Assembly: GCA_963575745.1 (NCBI GenBank)
Contig: CAUYUJ010018059.1
Span: forward strand, 1,595,588 to 1,638,989
Length of the DNA: 43,402 bases
From: Prorocentrum cordatum
Lineage: Eukaryota > Sar > Dinophyceae > Prorocentrales > Prorocentraceae
Reading direction: 5' to 3'
A program made the translations under genes and the position numbers. Positions 1 to 9,734 of this stretch are shown piece by piece. The notes beneath the pieces were generated by a model. That model did not search any database. It was not told the DNA's origin and saw only the letters and a list, made by a program, of their open reading frames with translations. Position 1 is the stretch's first letter. Each line of letters starts with the position of its first letter.

Positions 1-300
1 TCCTCCCCGCGACCATCGCCACCATCACTTGCACCGCAACCGCCGCCACCACAATCATTACCATCTACATCACCAATATCAGCATCATCGTCTTAAACGT
101 CATCATCACCATCATCATCAATCTCACCGCCAGCATCACCATCAACCGCATCATCATCAGCAACAAAATAAACGCATGCTCCCCATCCTCCTCCTCCTCG
201 TCATCATCATCAGCACGTTCGTCGCTGGCATCACCGTAACCAGAATCATCATCATCATCACCCGGGTCATCGTCATAATCACCCCCACATCATCATGATT
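1..300. repeat. CAT/CAC-rich low-complexity tract
   Basis: Imperfect runs of CAT, CAC and ATC triplets fill the first 300 bases. They read as poly-His/Ser in different frames because the period is three. I see no gene here. The tract probably extends left of the window. Confidence 0.8.
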
Positions 301-499
301 ATCTGCATCAATAACACACGCAGTCTCAGTATGACACTGGTGTACCTCTTGGGCTCATTCCTGTTTTCCCTCGTGGGCTCCCCCTGCGCAACAGGCGTTG
401 CATCATCGTGCGCTCTATGCTAGCACGCACTGTCGGCAAGGACTATGCTCCTGCTGCTCTTGTGTATTGCGCGCTGCACCTGCAGCTGCCATAACAACG

Positions 500-985
500 A
501 CTTCGTAGTACAATGCGACTACTACCACCACCACAAGTATTTCTACGACTTCTACAACTACCACTACCACTTCAACTACTACTACCATTACCACTAGTGC
601 CACGACTACCAGCGGTACAAAGAAAATTTGCATACGCGCTGTAGGGTGGCAATAATGCGTTACAGCTCATACTGCAGATTCCATATGAAGGACGGCGCGC
701 TGTGCCACGATACGGTGTGAAGTGGAACTGCAATTCACTGAGCACTGAGCGCGGTTCTATCGCTACTGCTGTGCTGTGTGCTGCCTTCCCGATCATTCAC
801 CCTCAGCCCTACGTGCCGTCGACCTTTCCCCTTTTCCTCACGCCCTACCCTTTCCTAAAACATTCCGCTTCCCCTTATTCATCCTATTCCTCCCTCCTCC
901 TCCTCCTTCTCCTCCTCCTCCTCCCCTTCCTCCTCCTCTCTCCTCCTCACCTCTCCCACATCCATCCTCTTCCCGCTCCCGCTTG
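500..985. repeat. ACTACCACC and TCC low-complexity tracts
   Basis: Two simple tracts flank about 270 bases of unremarkable sequence: an ACTACTACCACC-type run at about 510-605 and a CTCCTC run at about 880-960. Bases 300-500 and 610-880 hold nothing I can assign. Open frames across the tracts exist only because their periods are multiples of three. Confidence 0.7.
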
Positions 986-1044
986 ACCTCCTGACCATGT
1001 TTTCCACAGCTCCGGAACTTCTCACAACGCTGTCCTCCAAGCAT

Positions 1045-2318
1045 TGCCAAAGGATTCGTATTGTGGCGGATCCCACGGGCACTCCATTAGTGACGGATTA
1101 CACATTCATTCTTTTTGTGACTCCTTACAACAGAATTTCATTTGTGTCAGATCACAAAGGGATTCTTTTGTGGCGCATTACACAGGGATTCCATATTTTT
1201 GGGATTATAATTGACATCCTTGTGTGTGGGGGAATACAAATTGATTCCATGTGCAGCGGGCTACACATTGATTCCTCTCGTGGCGGATTACACATTGATT
1301 CCTTCTCGGCGGGTTACCAGAAAATCATTTTGTGGCGGAGAAAAAACCCTTCAGTGGCGGATTACAGAAAGGATTCCTTCTGTTGCGGATAATGCAAAAA
1401 TTTTTAATGGCGAACTGCAAGTTGATTGCTTTTGTGGCGGATTACGAGTTGATTCCTTTTGTGGCAGAGTACACATTGCTTGTTATGTGGCAGATTGGGC
1501 GTAGCTGATTACAAAAAAGATTCCTTTTGTGGCGCGGCGCGTTATAAAGTGTTTCCTAGCATGGCAAAAAAGAACTGCTTTTTTGTGTCGGATTCCGAAT
1601 TCTTTTTGCGGCGGAGTACAAAGTGATTCCCTGTGGCCAATTACAATTGGATTCCATGTACGGTGTATTACGAAAAGGGATTCTTTTTGTGGTGGATGAC
1701 AGATTACAGGTTGATTCCTTGCGCGGCGGATTACAATTTGATTGCTGTTTCGGCGGGTTGCACATTGATCCCTTTTGTGGCGGGATACAAATTGATTTCT
1801 TCTGTAACATGCATGGCTAATGTAGTCGATTGCAAAGGGATTCCCTTTGCGGCGGTGTATATAATATCTAATTTCAGGCAAGATATAAGTTGATTCCTTT
1901 TGTGGCGGAGTACACATTGATCCCTTTTGGTGGCGATTTACAAAAGAATTTCTTTTGTAGCAGATTACAAAAGTATTCATTGTGTGGCGGGTTACGAACG
2001 GATTCCTTCTGTGGCGCATTACGAACGGATTCCTTCTGTGGCGGAAACAAATATCATTTTTTTGGGCAGACTACACATGGATTGCTTTTGTGGCAGGTTA
2101 CACATCGATTCTTCATGTGGCGGGGAATACATTGATTTTGTTGTGGCAACTTGCACATGGATCCCCTCCGTAGTTGATCACGAAAGGATTTCTTTTGCGG
2201 GTTAAAACATGTTCCATTGTAGGGCGAACTAGAAGTTGATTCCTTCCCTGGTGGATTACAAATTGATTCCTTTTGTCGCGGAATACAAAAGAATTCCTTT
2301 TGTAGGCGCGGCATGCTA
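1045..2318 (+). repeat. 27-bp minisatellite array, left arm
   Basis: About 45 degenerate tandem copies of a 27-bp unit, read as TTGTGGCGGATTACA followed by AATTGATTCC. Copies differ by substitutions and small indels, so the array is old. Because 27 is divisible by three, several frames stay open for 60 to 130 codons, giving false ORFs. The same unit recurs in the opposite orientation at 3625-3860, so the two arrays form a large imperfect inverted pair around 2.3-3.6 kb. No terminal duplication is visible at the outer edges. Confidence 0.9.
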
Positions 2319-2738
2319 AACGCACCCGGAGGAGCGCGTGGGAACGAGAATGTCCGATGAGCCGGCGCCGAATGCCCTCATTCAGCGAACCCGTAAAATG
2401 CCAAAGACGGCGACTAGCACTGAGACGGGACCGGCATGCTGGAAAAACGAGCCGCACTCGCACAGGTAAGCACTGTTCGTGCAATTCGCAGCACTAACCT
2501 CGAGGCGAGACACTCAACGACTAGCACCACAGACGGCCAAAAATTCCGTCCCTAAAAGCAATTAGGGCCAGTCACAGACACCAAGAAACGTGTTGATGAC
2601 ACAAGAGGTTGATGTAGACACTGTGATGTTAGATGTCCCATGTGATGTGATGGATGACGGGTGCGACTGGCTGGGCTGCGTCGAGGCGAGTGCAGCCTTC
2701 TCCGCTGCCACCGTAGCTGCGCGTGCGCTGAGACATTC

Positions 2739-3191
2739 CTACGACCTGCGCGCCACCTTCGTGAACCTCGACGAGGCGGCCAACTCGTCTGATTTCTTCT
2801 TGATCGCCTCGCGGTGAGATGCAAGGGCCGTGGAAACTGATTTGACCCGCTGGTCGATCAGCGCCTTGTTCGCGGCGTCCGCCACACCCCAGTCCGCAGC
2901 GCATTCGGCTGGAATCTTCACGGTGACGGCGTACTGGCGTGTGGTAGGGGCGTGGACTCCGGCCTCCAAGTCGGTCTTGGTGGCGGCGGCCACACTTGGC
3001 ACCAGCTTGAAAGAATGGACGTCGTCACGAACCGCACCCCGGACTCCGGTCTCGTCGTACCACCGATCGGCAACTGGGATCGTGTCGTCCAGGCGGGCGT
3101 GCTTCATGGCGTTGAGAACAGGTGCAGGCATGGCCACTCCACCGCTAGGAGCGCCTCCACCGTCCACGCGCTGAATGTTGGTGAACTGCAT
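2739..3191 (-). CDS. unrecognised coding-like ORF between inverted minisatellite arrays
   Basis: A 150-codon minus-strand ORF from the ATG at 3191. I do not recognise a family. Its composition is protein-like: mixed hydrophobic and charged residues, no low complexity, a Lys/Glu-rich amphipathic C-terminal third, and mostly G/C third positions. The frame stays open upstream of the ATG for about 30 codons, past 3280 into a C7A9 tract, so the ATG may not be the true start. Downstream, a different frame stays open from about 2735 to a stop near 2629. That suggests a frameshift or an intron (GT-containing sequence lies at the junction) rather than a true end at 2739. It may be one exon of a host gene or a fragment of a mobile element delimited by the flanking arrays. 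Confidence 0.45.
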   Translation of the reverse strand: MQFTNIQRVDGGGAPSGGVAMPAPVLNAMKHARLDDTIPVADRWYDETGVRGAVRDDVHSFKLVPSVAAATKTDLEAGVHAPTTRQYAVTVKIPAECAADWGVADAANKALIDQRVKSVSTALASHREAIKKKSDELAASSRFTKVARRS

Positions 3192-3239
3192 CGCGGCGAT
3201 GATCTCCCTCAGGTAGGTTTGCGTCGGACTGTTCTGATC

Positions 3240-3595
3240 CCGCGCAATGCGTGTTTTACAGCGTTTTTTTTTGGGGGGGTTATTCTGGAGCGAAGCATGG
3301 TGTAATTCATGTTTTTAGCTGATCGCTGTTTGGCGTCACCATCAAAAAAACACTGTAAACACACAGTGTTGTTTTTTTGACGTTTCTTTAAAAATGTCCA
3401 CGAATTCTGAAAACGCTTGATTTTACAATGATTTCGGCATCGGGAAATAAACAACATCATAAAACGCAGCGTGTTGGAGCTCTGGATGCTGAAAACGTAG
3501 TGCTTTCACAGTTGTTTGGTATTTCCGGCACCAAGAGCACGAACATCAAAACACTTTTTACAGTTGTCCTAGATCTTCATGTTTGAATGTGTTGT
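3240..3595. other. AT-rich segment with a short hairpin and AAAACG motifs
   Basis: This stretch is clearly more AT-rich than its neighbours. It contains a perfect 8-bp stem (AACACTGT / ACAGTGTT, loop AAACAC) at about 3347-3368. It also holds several degenerate AAAACGCWGCG / AAAACGTAGTG motifs, and similar GTTTTACAG-like words near both edges. No ORF of substance. It may be a decayed mobile element, but I cannot define termini. Confidence 0.4.
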
Positions 3596-3624
3596 TCCCT
3601 CCTGGCTTCCTCCACAGTAGCTTT

Positions 3625-3860
3625 CCACAAAAAGGAAATCTGTCGTAATCCGCCACACAAGGAATCTATGTGTAACCCCCAACAGAAGAAATCCTTATGT
3701 TATCCACCACGCAAGGAATCACATTGTCATCCGCCCTTCAAAGGAATGTGTAGTCCGCCACACAAGGAATTCTTTTGGAACCCGCCACGAAAGGAATCAA
3801 ATTGTAAACCACCGCAAAAAAATCCTTTTCAAATTCGTAACACAAGGACTCCCTTTGCCA
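3625..3860 (-). repeat. 27-bp minisatellite array, inverted arm
   Basis: Eight or nine degenerate copies of the reverse complement of the 27-bp unit found at 1045-2318. Typical words are GGAATC, GTAATCCGCCACA and CCGCCACACAAGG. The array ends against a GA-dinucleotide run at about 3872. Confidence 0.85.
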
Positions 3861-3870
3861 GCGGATGATG

Positions 3871-4240
3871 AGAGAAAAAGAGAGAGAGAGAGAGAGGGAG
3901 AGAGAGACAGCGAGAGAGATAGAGAGGGAACAAGGACAATAAAGAGAGATAATGAAAACACGAGACAGAAAAACGACGTTGCATACACACACGCACGGCT
4001 TTATCAACCTTACGGGGGGGGGGCGGCCGGGATCGTAGCAGAAGGAGGGGGGGGGGATAGGAGGGGCAGGAGGTGGAGGGAGAGGAGGGAGGGACGGACG
4101 GACGGACGGATGGAGGAGGGAGGAGGAGGGAGGAGGCGGTGGGGGGAGGAGAAGGAGGACGGATGAGGATGAAGAGGAGGAGGAGGAAGAAGCAAGGCGT
4201 AATGGATGGAGGGATGGAGTGGGCCCGCCCATCGCAGGTC
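3871..4240. repeat. GA-repeat and G-rich purine tract
   Basis: An (AG)n run at 3872-3925 is followed, after a short mixed segment, by long G runs and GGA/GGAC repeats at 4013-4200. The plus strand is strongly purine-rich and could form triplex or G-quadruplex DNA. No gene is supported. 4240-4549 is ordinary GC-rich sequence without a recognisable feature. Confidence 0.7.
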
Positions 4241-4549
4241 ACCATAACCTCCCGCTCCGCGCCGCGCGATGCTCGAAGGCGCGGCCATCCCCGCCCCCCC
4301 AGCGAAGGAGCAGCTCCCTGTCTCAGGACGCCATGCGCGATCATCTTCGCGCACCCTGCTCCTTGTGTCTACCAGACTCCACAATTGGCTCGCACCTCCC
4401 CTCCGTCTGCAGAACGGGCTCGCGAGGAGAGAGAGCCGCGACCCGCCCGCGTCCACCCGTGCCTCCGAGGGGCTGGTGGCGCTGTCATGCCGGATGCGCT
4501 CCAACGGAAAACGAATAGTGAATGTGAGGGCGAGGCAGGGGACCAACTC

Positions 4550-4738
4550 AGGACAGCATAACCACCCCCACCCCCGGCCAGGACCCTCACTCCCGACCTG
4601 GGGATCCACGGAGGTATGGCTGGGGCTGGGGGTGGCATGTTGGTGTGGAAATCACCGTGTCTCCCCCCCCCAGCCCGGACCCCCTGGATTACCAGGTCGG
4701 GAGTGGGGGTCGTGTCTGGGGATGGCGTGTGCTGTCCT
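4550..4738. mobile_element. fold-back (MITE-like) element, 189 bp
   Basis: The two ends are inverted repeats of about 60-75 bp. The left end begins AGGACAGCATA and the right end, read on the other strand, begins AGGACAGCACA. Inside both arms is the word CCCACTCCCGACCTGG, or CTCACTCCCGACCTGG on the left. There is no coding capacity. The flanks ACTC on the left and CGCC on the right give no convincing target duplication, so the exact termini are uncertain. Only one copy is seen in the window. A TIR-type non-autonomous transposon is the likeliest reading. Confidence 0.65.
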
Positions 4739-4861
4739 CGCCTGCGGGCAACTCTGGCCCCTCTGCCAAGTGGACGCTGGGGCCCCCGCAGGCCACGGGA
4801 CGCAGCGAAGAGGTGCCCGAGAGCAACGCCTCGGGCACACGCCAATCAACATGGATTGTCG

Positions 4862-5010
4862 GGGATGGACAGACCTCCCTTTAGCAAAACGTGGTTTAGT
4901 GAAAACGACCGAAGGCCCAAACCTGGCGGGCGCAAGCCTGGAAAATAACGGCCGCGGCGCCCTCTCGAGAACCGAAAACGGACAATTCACTAATCGACGT
5001 GTCACTGTTG
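4862..5010 (+). mobile_element. dispersed ~150-bp repeat, copy A
   Basis: First of four copies of one family, all on the plus strand (others at 18864, 23290 and 38259). Landmarks in order: GGACAGACCTCCCTTTAG, AAAACGACCGAAGG, ACGGCCGCGGCGCCCTCTC, AACCGAAAACGGACAATTC and CACTAATCGACGTGTCA. In this copy ACGTGGTTTAGTGAA (from 4889) pairs imperfectly with TTCACTAATCGACGT (ending 5000), giving a fold-back core. It is non-coding. Confidence 0.8.
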
Positions 5011-5029
5011 GGGGTTCTGTCCAACCCCG

Positions 5030-5300
5030 AGATTGGGGATCGGCGGATCCGGCGCGAGGCGCCACATCCGCGGATCGGAGAACGTAAACCCCCCCGAAGC
5101 CTCGGCGACCAGCGACGGAGCGCGCCGAGCTGGCATGGACGCGGGGCCCGCCGCCCATCCGCGGGCCTCGATCCACGCTGCCGCCTCCTCGAACGCCGAC
5201 GTCCTGGCTGCTGCCCGCCAGGGGTCCGCCCCCCCGCAGCGCTGGCTCAGCTCCGCCTCGTCGGCGCGCCGCGAGATCCGCGCAGGGCGGGACGGTGGAG
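5030..5300 (-). CDS. possible exon, unrecognised product
   Basis: A minus-strand frame open across this stretch reads as a plausible soluble protein segment, Ala/Glu-rich with a helical part containing FEEAAAWIEARGW. It continues without a stop into obviously non-genic repeat sequence (5339-5430), so the ends cannot be set. GC-rich DNA keeps other frames open here too, so the evidence is compositional only. No family recognised. Confidence 0.2.
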
Positions 5301-5338
5301 GGCGCCCTTGGCACGAAAAGGCGCCCCGACACCGCACG

Positions 5339-5430
5339 GATCGTTCAACCGTGAACGATAAGGCGGCCATCCCACCGCCAGATCGTTCCATGTTGGCGGG
5401 CTCTGGGCCACTGGCGGCGTGCAACCTTTT
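5339..5430 (+). repeat. dispersed hairpin repeat, copy 1
   Basis: Shares its sequence plan with 26227-26324: a TTCAACCGTGAACGAT left part, then a hairpin with arms GAACGAT and ATCGTTC. The inner GGCGG/CCGCC stem lies at 5353-5388. ATCGTTCA-ACCG-TGAACGAT at its start is itself a palindrome. The two copies keep the stem while differing in the loop and inner stem, as expected of a folded or inverted-repeat element. Non-coding. Confidence 0.6.
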
Positions 5431-5944
5431 GACCGCTCGCGGCGAGGCCGCCGCCGCGTCGACACGGCGCGAAGCTGCAGCATGATGGACCAAGCTGCAG
5501 GGCACGGGCTTGGGCTCACGCAGCCCTCCCCGAGGTGGACCCGAGCTCCGAGCCACGGCATGCCCCCGGGGCAGCCCGGGGCTCCCTCGACCGCCCCGCC
5601 TCGGTGCGCGGAGCGCCCCAGGGGGCGCCACGGGGGGCGACGCGGGGGGTGCGGGGGCTGCTCTGTGGACTGCACCCTGGAGGCCTCCCGGCCCTTGCGG
5701 AGGCCACCTCAGGGGGCCTGCCCGTGCGCAACCCCTGGGGGCAGGGACCGACGAGGCTGCCACCGCCACCAGAGGCAAGAGCCAGAGAGGGCCTCCTGGG
5801 TGTGTGGTCCCCCTGTCTTGCGGCGTCCCGCTCGCCTCGAAATTCTCCAGCTCGGGGAGGCAGCGTGGCCCTCGCTGGCCTCCGGCACCCCAAGCCTTGC
5901 CAACGCGGATCGAGCGCCAGGCCGCCCCCTGCGCGCGCTGGAAT
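5431..5944. other. GC-rich stretch without a recognised feature
   Basis: Both strands carry open frames here, but they are dominated by Arg, Pro, Gly and Ala, as expected from GC content alone. I see no motif, repeat family or RNA. Confidence 0.5.
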
Positions 5945-6070
5945 TAGGTCGGGCGTGTCCCCCTACGCGGGGATTTTCGACGAAAAATGAAAAATACACC
6001 AACAATGCACTAAGAATGCTCGAAGATGGTCAAAAAAATCCCAATACGATTTGTTTGAGTATTTTTGAAT
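5945..6070 (+). mobile_element. solo end of the 8-bp-TSD MITE family
   Basis: TTAGGTCGGGCGTGTCCCC, then CTACGCGGGGATTTTCGACG, matches the terminal inverted repeat of the element at 41323-41515. The following A/T-rich bases resemble that element's interior only loosely. No matching inverted end is found downstream, so this is a truncated copy. The upstream GC-rich frame reads into the end as GRACPPTRGFSTK, close to the tail produced by the 41-kb copy. Confidence 0.75.
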
Positions 6071-6319
6071 CCCACCAGCCCTCTGGGCGTCGGTGGTTTA
6101 CAGCGTTTCCTCTTCCACCCCTCCTTCTTCCCCTTCGGGGAGGGGTTTACCCCTCCCCCTACCCCCTCCCCACTGACCTGGACAGGGGGGGCGGGGAGCG
6201 GTCAGAGCGTCCAAAACGGCCTCGCCGAGGAAACCCAAATCATTGATTTTACTATGGTTTTGGCCCCATTTTGGCCCCCAGAGGGGGCAGCACTAATTGA
6301 AGCTCCCCTCTTCTTTGAT

Positions 6320-6485
6320 CGATTTCCTCCAAGATGGCCCCAGGAAGCGCCCAGGAGGCACCAAGAGGCCCCAAGATGTCCCCAAGATGGCCCCAAGAGG
6401 CCCCCAGGAGGCCCCCAAGAGGATCCCAAACGGCCCAAAGAGGCCCCCCCGAGGCACCCAAGACGCCGAAAAGCCCCTCAGGACG
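6320..6485 (+). repeat. degenerate 10-12 bp minisatellite (AAGAGGCCCC type)
   Basis: Imperfect repetition of words such as CCCCAAGATGGCC, CCCAAGAGGCCC and CCCAGGAGGCCC. A similar tract lies at 37615-37740. Between 6070 and 6320 there is C/T-rich sequence with no gene. Confidence 0.65.
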
Positions 6486-6544
6486 ACCCTCTACTCGCGT
6501 GGGCGTCGTTTCTGTTTTTTGTTTGTTGTTTTTTTTTTGTTGTT

Positions 6545-6660
6545 GTTTTTTTTTTCCAGCCGCAGGCGGAAGCGCCGGCGGCGAGCAGTCACGGTCGGGC
6601 TGCGGCCGCGACTAAATTCCCGGGCGCGCGCGGGAGCCGCGGATCAGGCGGCGAGGCAGC
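6545..6660 (+). repeat. duplicated block with acceptor-like 5' edge, copy 1
   Basis: A T-run ending in TTCCAG precedes GCCGCAGGCGGAAGCGCC. The block continues through GGCCGCGACTAAATT and GAGCCGCGGATCAGGCGGCG. The same block, about 85 percent identical by eye, occurs at 7212-7325, again directly after a pyrimidine tract plus CAG. Either these are duplicated exons with retained 3' splice sites or a short segmental duplication. The frames do not identify a product. Confidence 0.6.
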
Positions 6661-7137
6661 GGCAACCCAGGGCGCCTGAGAGGCCAGGCGGTCGTGCAAT
6701 CCCAGGGAGTCTGAGAGGTCAGTCACCTGAGGCGGTCGTGCAAGCTGCAACCCAGGGAGTCTAAGGTCCCAGTCGTGATCGTGCCGAGACAACCGCGAGG
6801 TAGGGAACGATCTCCGTGCGAGAAAGTCAGTCCAGGGAGTCTGACGGGTATGAGCAGACTGAAACTGGTGACGTCGTCCAGCAGGAGGGGTATTCTGACA
6901 GCGCCAGCGAACCGTCGCAGTATCAGAAAACGCATCCACGCCAGGGGAAGCCTAAGGCCGAACAGGCAAGGCGAGACCCGACCACTGCTGAGCGATGCGC
7001 CTGCGTTCAGAGGACCAGCGAGCTAGTCTGGACGCAGCAGGGGTACACAGGTAGCCACTCTGTGAGAACGCGAGGTCGCTCGGGAATGGACGTGCACCGA
7101 ACAACTATGTGACCAAGCGCCAGGCTGGTGGGGATAC

Positions 7138-7210
7138 TTTATTATTATTATTATTATCATCATCATCATTAATATTAATATAATTATTATTATTATTATT
7201 ATTATTACTA
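7138..7210. repeat. imperfect ATT microsatellite
   Basis: Runs of TTA/ATT with a short ATC insert, immediately upstream of the second copy of the duplicated block. It supplies the pyrimidine/AT tract before the CAG at 7221. Confidence 0.8.
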
Positions 7211-7211
7211 T

Positions 7212-7325
7212 TTTCTTTCAGCCGCAGGCGGAAGCGCCAGCGGCGGGAGGTCGCGGGCGGGCTACGGCCGCGACTAAATTGCCGAGCGCGCGCGGGGGCC
7301 GCGGATCAGGCGGCGGGGGGGGGGG
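7212..7325 (+). repeat. duplicated block with acceptor-like 5' edge, copy 2
   Basis: TTTTCTTTCAG, a textbook 3' splice-site context, followed by CCGCAGGCGGAAGCGCC and the rest of the block seen at 6545-6660. The word GCTGGTGGGGATAC also occurs downstream of each copy (7124 and 7414), so the duplicated unit may be longer. Product unknown. Confidence 0.6.
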
Positions 7326-7936
7326 GCAGCGCCCAGGGCGGCAGAGCCGACGTGCAGTCCAGGGAGCCTGAGACAGCCCCAGAACGGGCATGCAAGGGTG
7401 CATCCAGGGAGAGCTGGTGGGGATACGCGAAGCGTCTAGAATATCCCCCCTGCAGAGGGACGGGCCCGGCTCAACGCTGGAGGCGGTGGGCCCGGGTGGC
7501 CGGGCAGGCGGGCGGGCGCCTTGTTCCAGCCCGACTGCCCGTGCCGCAGCAGGTACACGCGCTTGCGCTCCGGCCAGGCGCGGAGGCACCGCAGGACCTG
7601 CCGGGGGGGGAGCGCTCCAACGCATCTCGAAGCACGCAGGGCTGAGGTCTTTCAGCGCGTCAGCATCCGAGGACGGTCTTGCAGTGAGAGGCTGGTGCTG
7701 GCCAGCTGGATACCAATTCTGCCTGATCTGACGCTGCCTCTTTCTCCCCCTCGATCCGAGGAGGAGGAAATTCAGGCGACCATGACTACGAAGTTTAACA
7801 CCACTATGACACGACGCCCACGACGACTATAAGTTTTGACCACGCCATCACGGCGATCACCACGACGACGGCGACGGCGGTGGCGATAACGCAACGACGA
7901 GGGGGGTCAAACAGATTCCCAGAGACCTATCCTGGG

Positions 7937-8010
7937 ATGCGCTCTGTCCTAAACTGCGAGGCGGATCCAGCCGTGGCGACAAGGCCCCTCCTGCAGGTCC
8001 TGGAGGCGAA
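7937..8010 (+). repeat. ~70-bp dispersed repeat, copy 1
   Basis: Contains GCGCTCTGTCCTAAAC and CCAGCCGTGGCGACAAGG. Related copies are at 8119-8190, 18488-18560 and 31511-31580, all on the plus strand. Non-coding. Confidence 0.55.
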
Positions 8011-8118
8011 CAAAAAATAGTCCAAAAACCTCGACCCTCGATCGTCGACGACGACTACCACCACCACCACGACCTGGTCGACGGCAAGGGGGGTCAACCA
8101 TCACCTTTGGACCTCTCC

Positions 8119-8190
8119 TCGCGTGCGTTCCGACAAGCTTCTCCAGGTGCATCCAGCCGTGTCGATGGAGAGACCTCCCAGACGCCCAGA
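8119..8190 (+). repeat. ~70-bp dispersed repeat, copy 2
   Basis: GCGTGCGTTCCGACAAGC followed by CCAGCCGTGTCGATGG and AGACCTCCCAGACGCCC. It aligns over its whole length with 31511-31580. Confidence 0.6.
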
Positions 8191-8249
8191 GCGGCGAGAA
8201 GCCGAAGCCCATACTCCGCCCTGCGACGACGTCGGCAACGGCGGCGGCG

Positions 8250-9130
8250 GCGGTCGTCGTGATCGTCGTCTCGGGGCGGGCCAGCTCGCAAGGCACCGGC
8301 TCCAAGCCCTCGCCGTCATTCCGGGCGAGCGGGCCGTGGCTGGCGTTGCCAAGCAGGGGGGCGACGCCTCCCACCAGCGCGCGGCCGCCGCCAGGGTCGT
8401 CACTGTCCACGTCGATGTCGTCGTCCTTCTCCTCGTCCTCCACCTCCTCCTGCTCCTGCGCCTCGTCCTCATCCTCCTCCCTATTCTCCTCCTCCTCCTT
8501 GTTCTCCTCCTCGTCCTCCTCCTCCTCCTCCTCCTCGCCCTCGTCCTCGTCCACATCCACCTCGTCCTCCTCCTGGTCCACCTGCTCCTGCTCGTCCTCA
8601 ATCTCATCCTTCATCTTATCATCCCCCGTTTCCTCCTCCTCCTCCTCCTCCTCCACTCCTCCTCCTCCTCCTCCTCCTCCTCCTCCTCCTCCTCCTCCTC
8701 CTCCTCATCCTCGTCCTCCTCCTCTTCCTCCTGCTCGTCCTCCAACTCCCCCTCCTCCTCCTCCTTCTTTTCCTCCTCCTTCCAAAGCCGTACAGATGAG
8801 GGCAGTCGTCGTCGTCGTCCTCTTCCTCTCCCCCCTCGTGGCCGTCCTCGTCCTCCTCCACCTCCTCCTTCTTTTCGAGGGGCGATGGGCCTTCCTGGCT
8901 CCCAGAGGCGCCTTCGCTGCCGCGGCAGGTTTCGCGTCAAGGTCCTGGCCAGAGCACGTCCTGGGAGAGGTCCAGGCCGAACCTGAGGGGCCACGGGATG
9001 ATGGGACGCGCAAAGACATACTGGTACCACATGTCCTTCTTGGAGGCGTCCGACCCGAACATACAGCATACCCATCTTGTAGTGTACATCGTTTCCCGAG
9101 CGGTGTGACCAGAAAGTTCCCGCCACGACG
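8250..9130 (-). CDS. possible acidic-protein gene around a GAG tract (broken)
   Basis: On the minus strand a protein-like frame starts near 9130, contains WVCCMFGSDASKKDMWYQYV and ends at a TGA near 8937. The same frame continues after that TGA into a Glu/Asp-rich stretch ending in CPHLYGFG (about 8800). Beyond a GAG microsatellite, another frame carries a mixed acidic tract with Gln, Asn and Lys, not pure Glu, then a coding-like segment to about 8260. One reading is a host protein with expanded Glu/Asp tracts, interrupted by a stop, an intron or indels. The alternative is a microsatellite with chance open flanks. The family is not recognised. Confidence 0.35.
8425..8790. repeat. TCC/GGA microsatellite
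   Basis: Interrupted TCC repeats on the plus strand, nearly pure at about 8630-8705. The complementary GAG reading gives poly-Glu, and the plus strand gives poly-Ser, poly-Leu or poly-Pro according to frame. Confidence 0.9.
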
Positions 9131-9291
9131 CATATACTATACGATTTCTCTGTGCGCGCGTCGCCGCTGGGGGTAGGACGCGCATGCAGTACTAGTTTGT
9201 TGGGGTGACGCCGAGATGACCCTTTCGTTACCATCAGGCGGCACGGTCTCGACCACCTGCACGCCCAGGGGAAGCAGTCATCCGAGAACAG

Positions 9292-9470
9292 CTAACAGTC
9301 AACGCATATAATAAGGATGCGCGATAAGGATGCAAGCTATTTGGACGCCCATTTCGAAGCTTTTCGAGCGGGGCGCGGCCAACGCAAGTGATCAAGGATG
9401 GAACGAGGAGGCAAGGCTGCACGGGCACCCTTGGGAAGGTTGCCCATCCTTACTATGCGGGTTGACAGTA
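9292..9470. mobile_element. Tc1/mariner-like MITE, copy 1
   Basis: The left end is CTAACAGTCAAC with ATAATAAGGATGCGCG. The right end is GCCCATCCTTACTATGCG with GGGTTGACAGTA. These are inverted repeats of each other and match the better-preserved copy at 26763-26935. Shared interior words are TTCGAGCGGGGCGCGGCC and GGGCACCCTTGGGA. CAGT termini next to TA suggest the Tc1/mariner superfamily. Non-coding. 8990-9290 and 9471-9734 hold no other feature I can name. Confidence 0.75.
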
Positions 9471-9734
9471 TCCAGCGCCGCTCTGCAGGAGGCGGGTGAG
9501 CGAGAGATCATCATCCCTCGCTCCAACGTTCATTGCTGTTCACAACATGGACCCCAGAATATCTCTTCATTTTCCGGGGGGGCGCCTTTCATCCTGAGCT
9601 GATCCTCGACGGTCCTGGGACTGGTCCAGGCTCCCCAGAAGCCACGCATTGCCAAACATCTCCAGTCGTGGCTTCTGACTAAAAGAGGAAGCACTAGAAT
9701 TGTGGGCCGACGTGACTCCGAAACAGTAACGTAT

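Noticed and set aside
1211-2205. Several plus-strand ORFs of 60-130 codons across the 27-bp array
   Set aside because: The unit length is divisible by three, so any frame free of stops in one unit stays open. All translations are repeats of the same peptide and drift out of frame with the indels.
1045-2318. CRISPR-like appearance of the 27-bp array
   Set aside because: Units are directly tandem with no unique spacers and are much degenerated, and the context is eukaryotic.
6255-6285. CCCCATTTTGGCCCCCAG as a relic spliced leader
   Set aside because: It matches only about ten bases of the core, and the sequence sits in a GGCCCCA-rich tract where such words arise easily.
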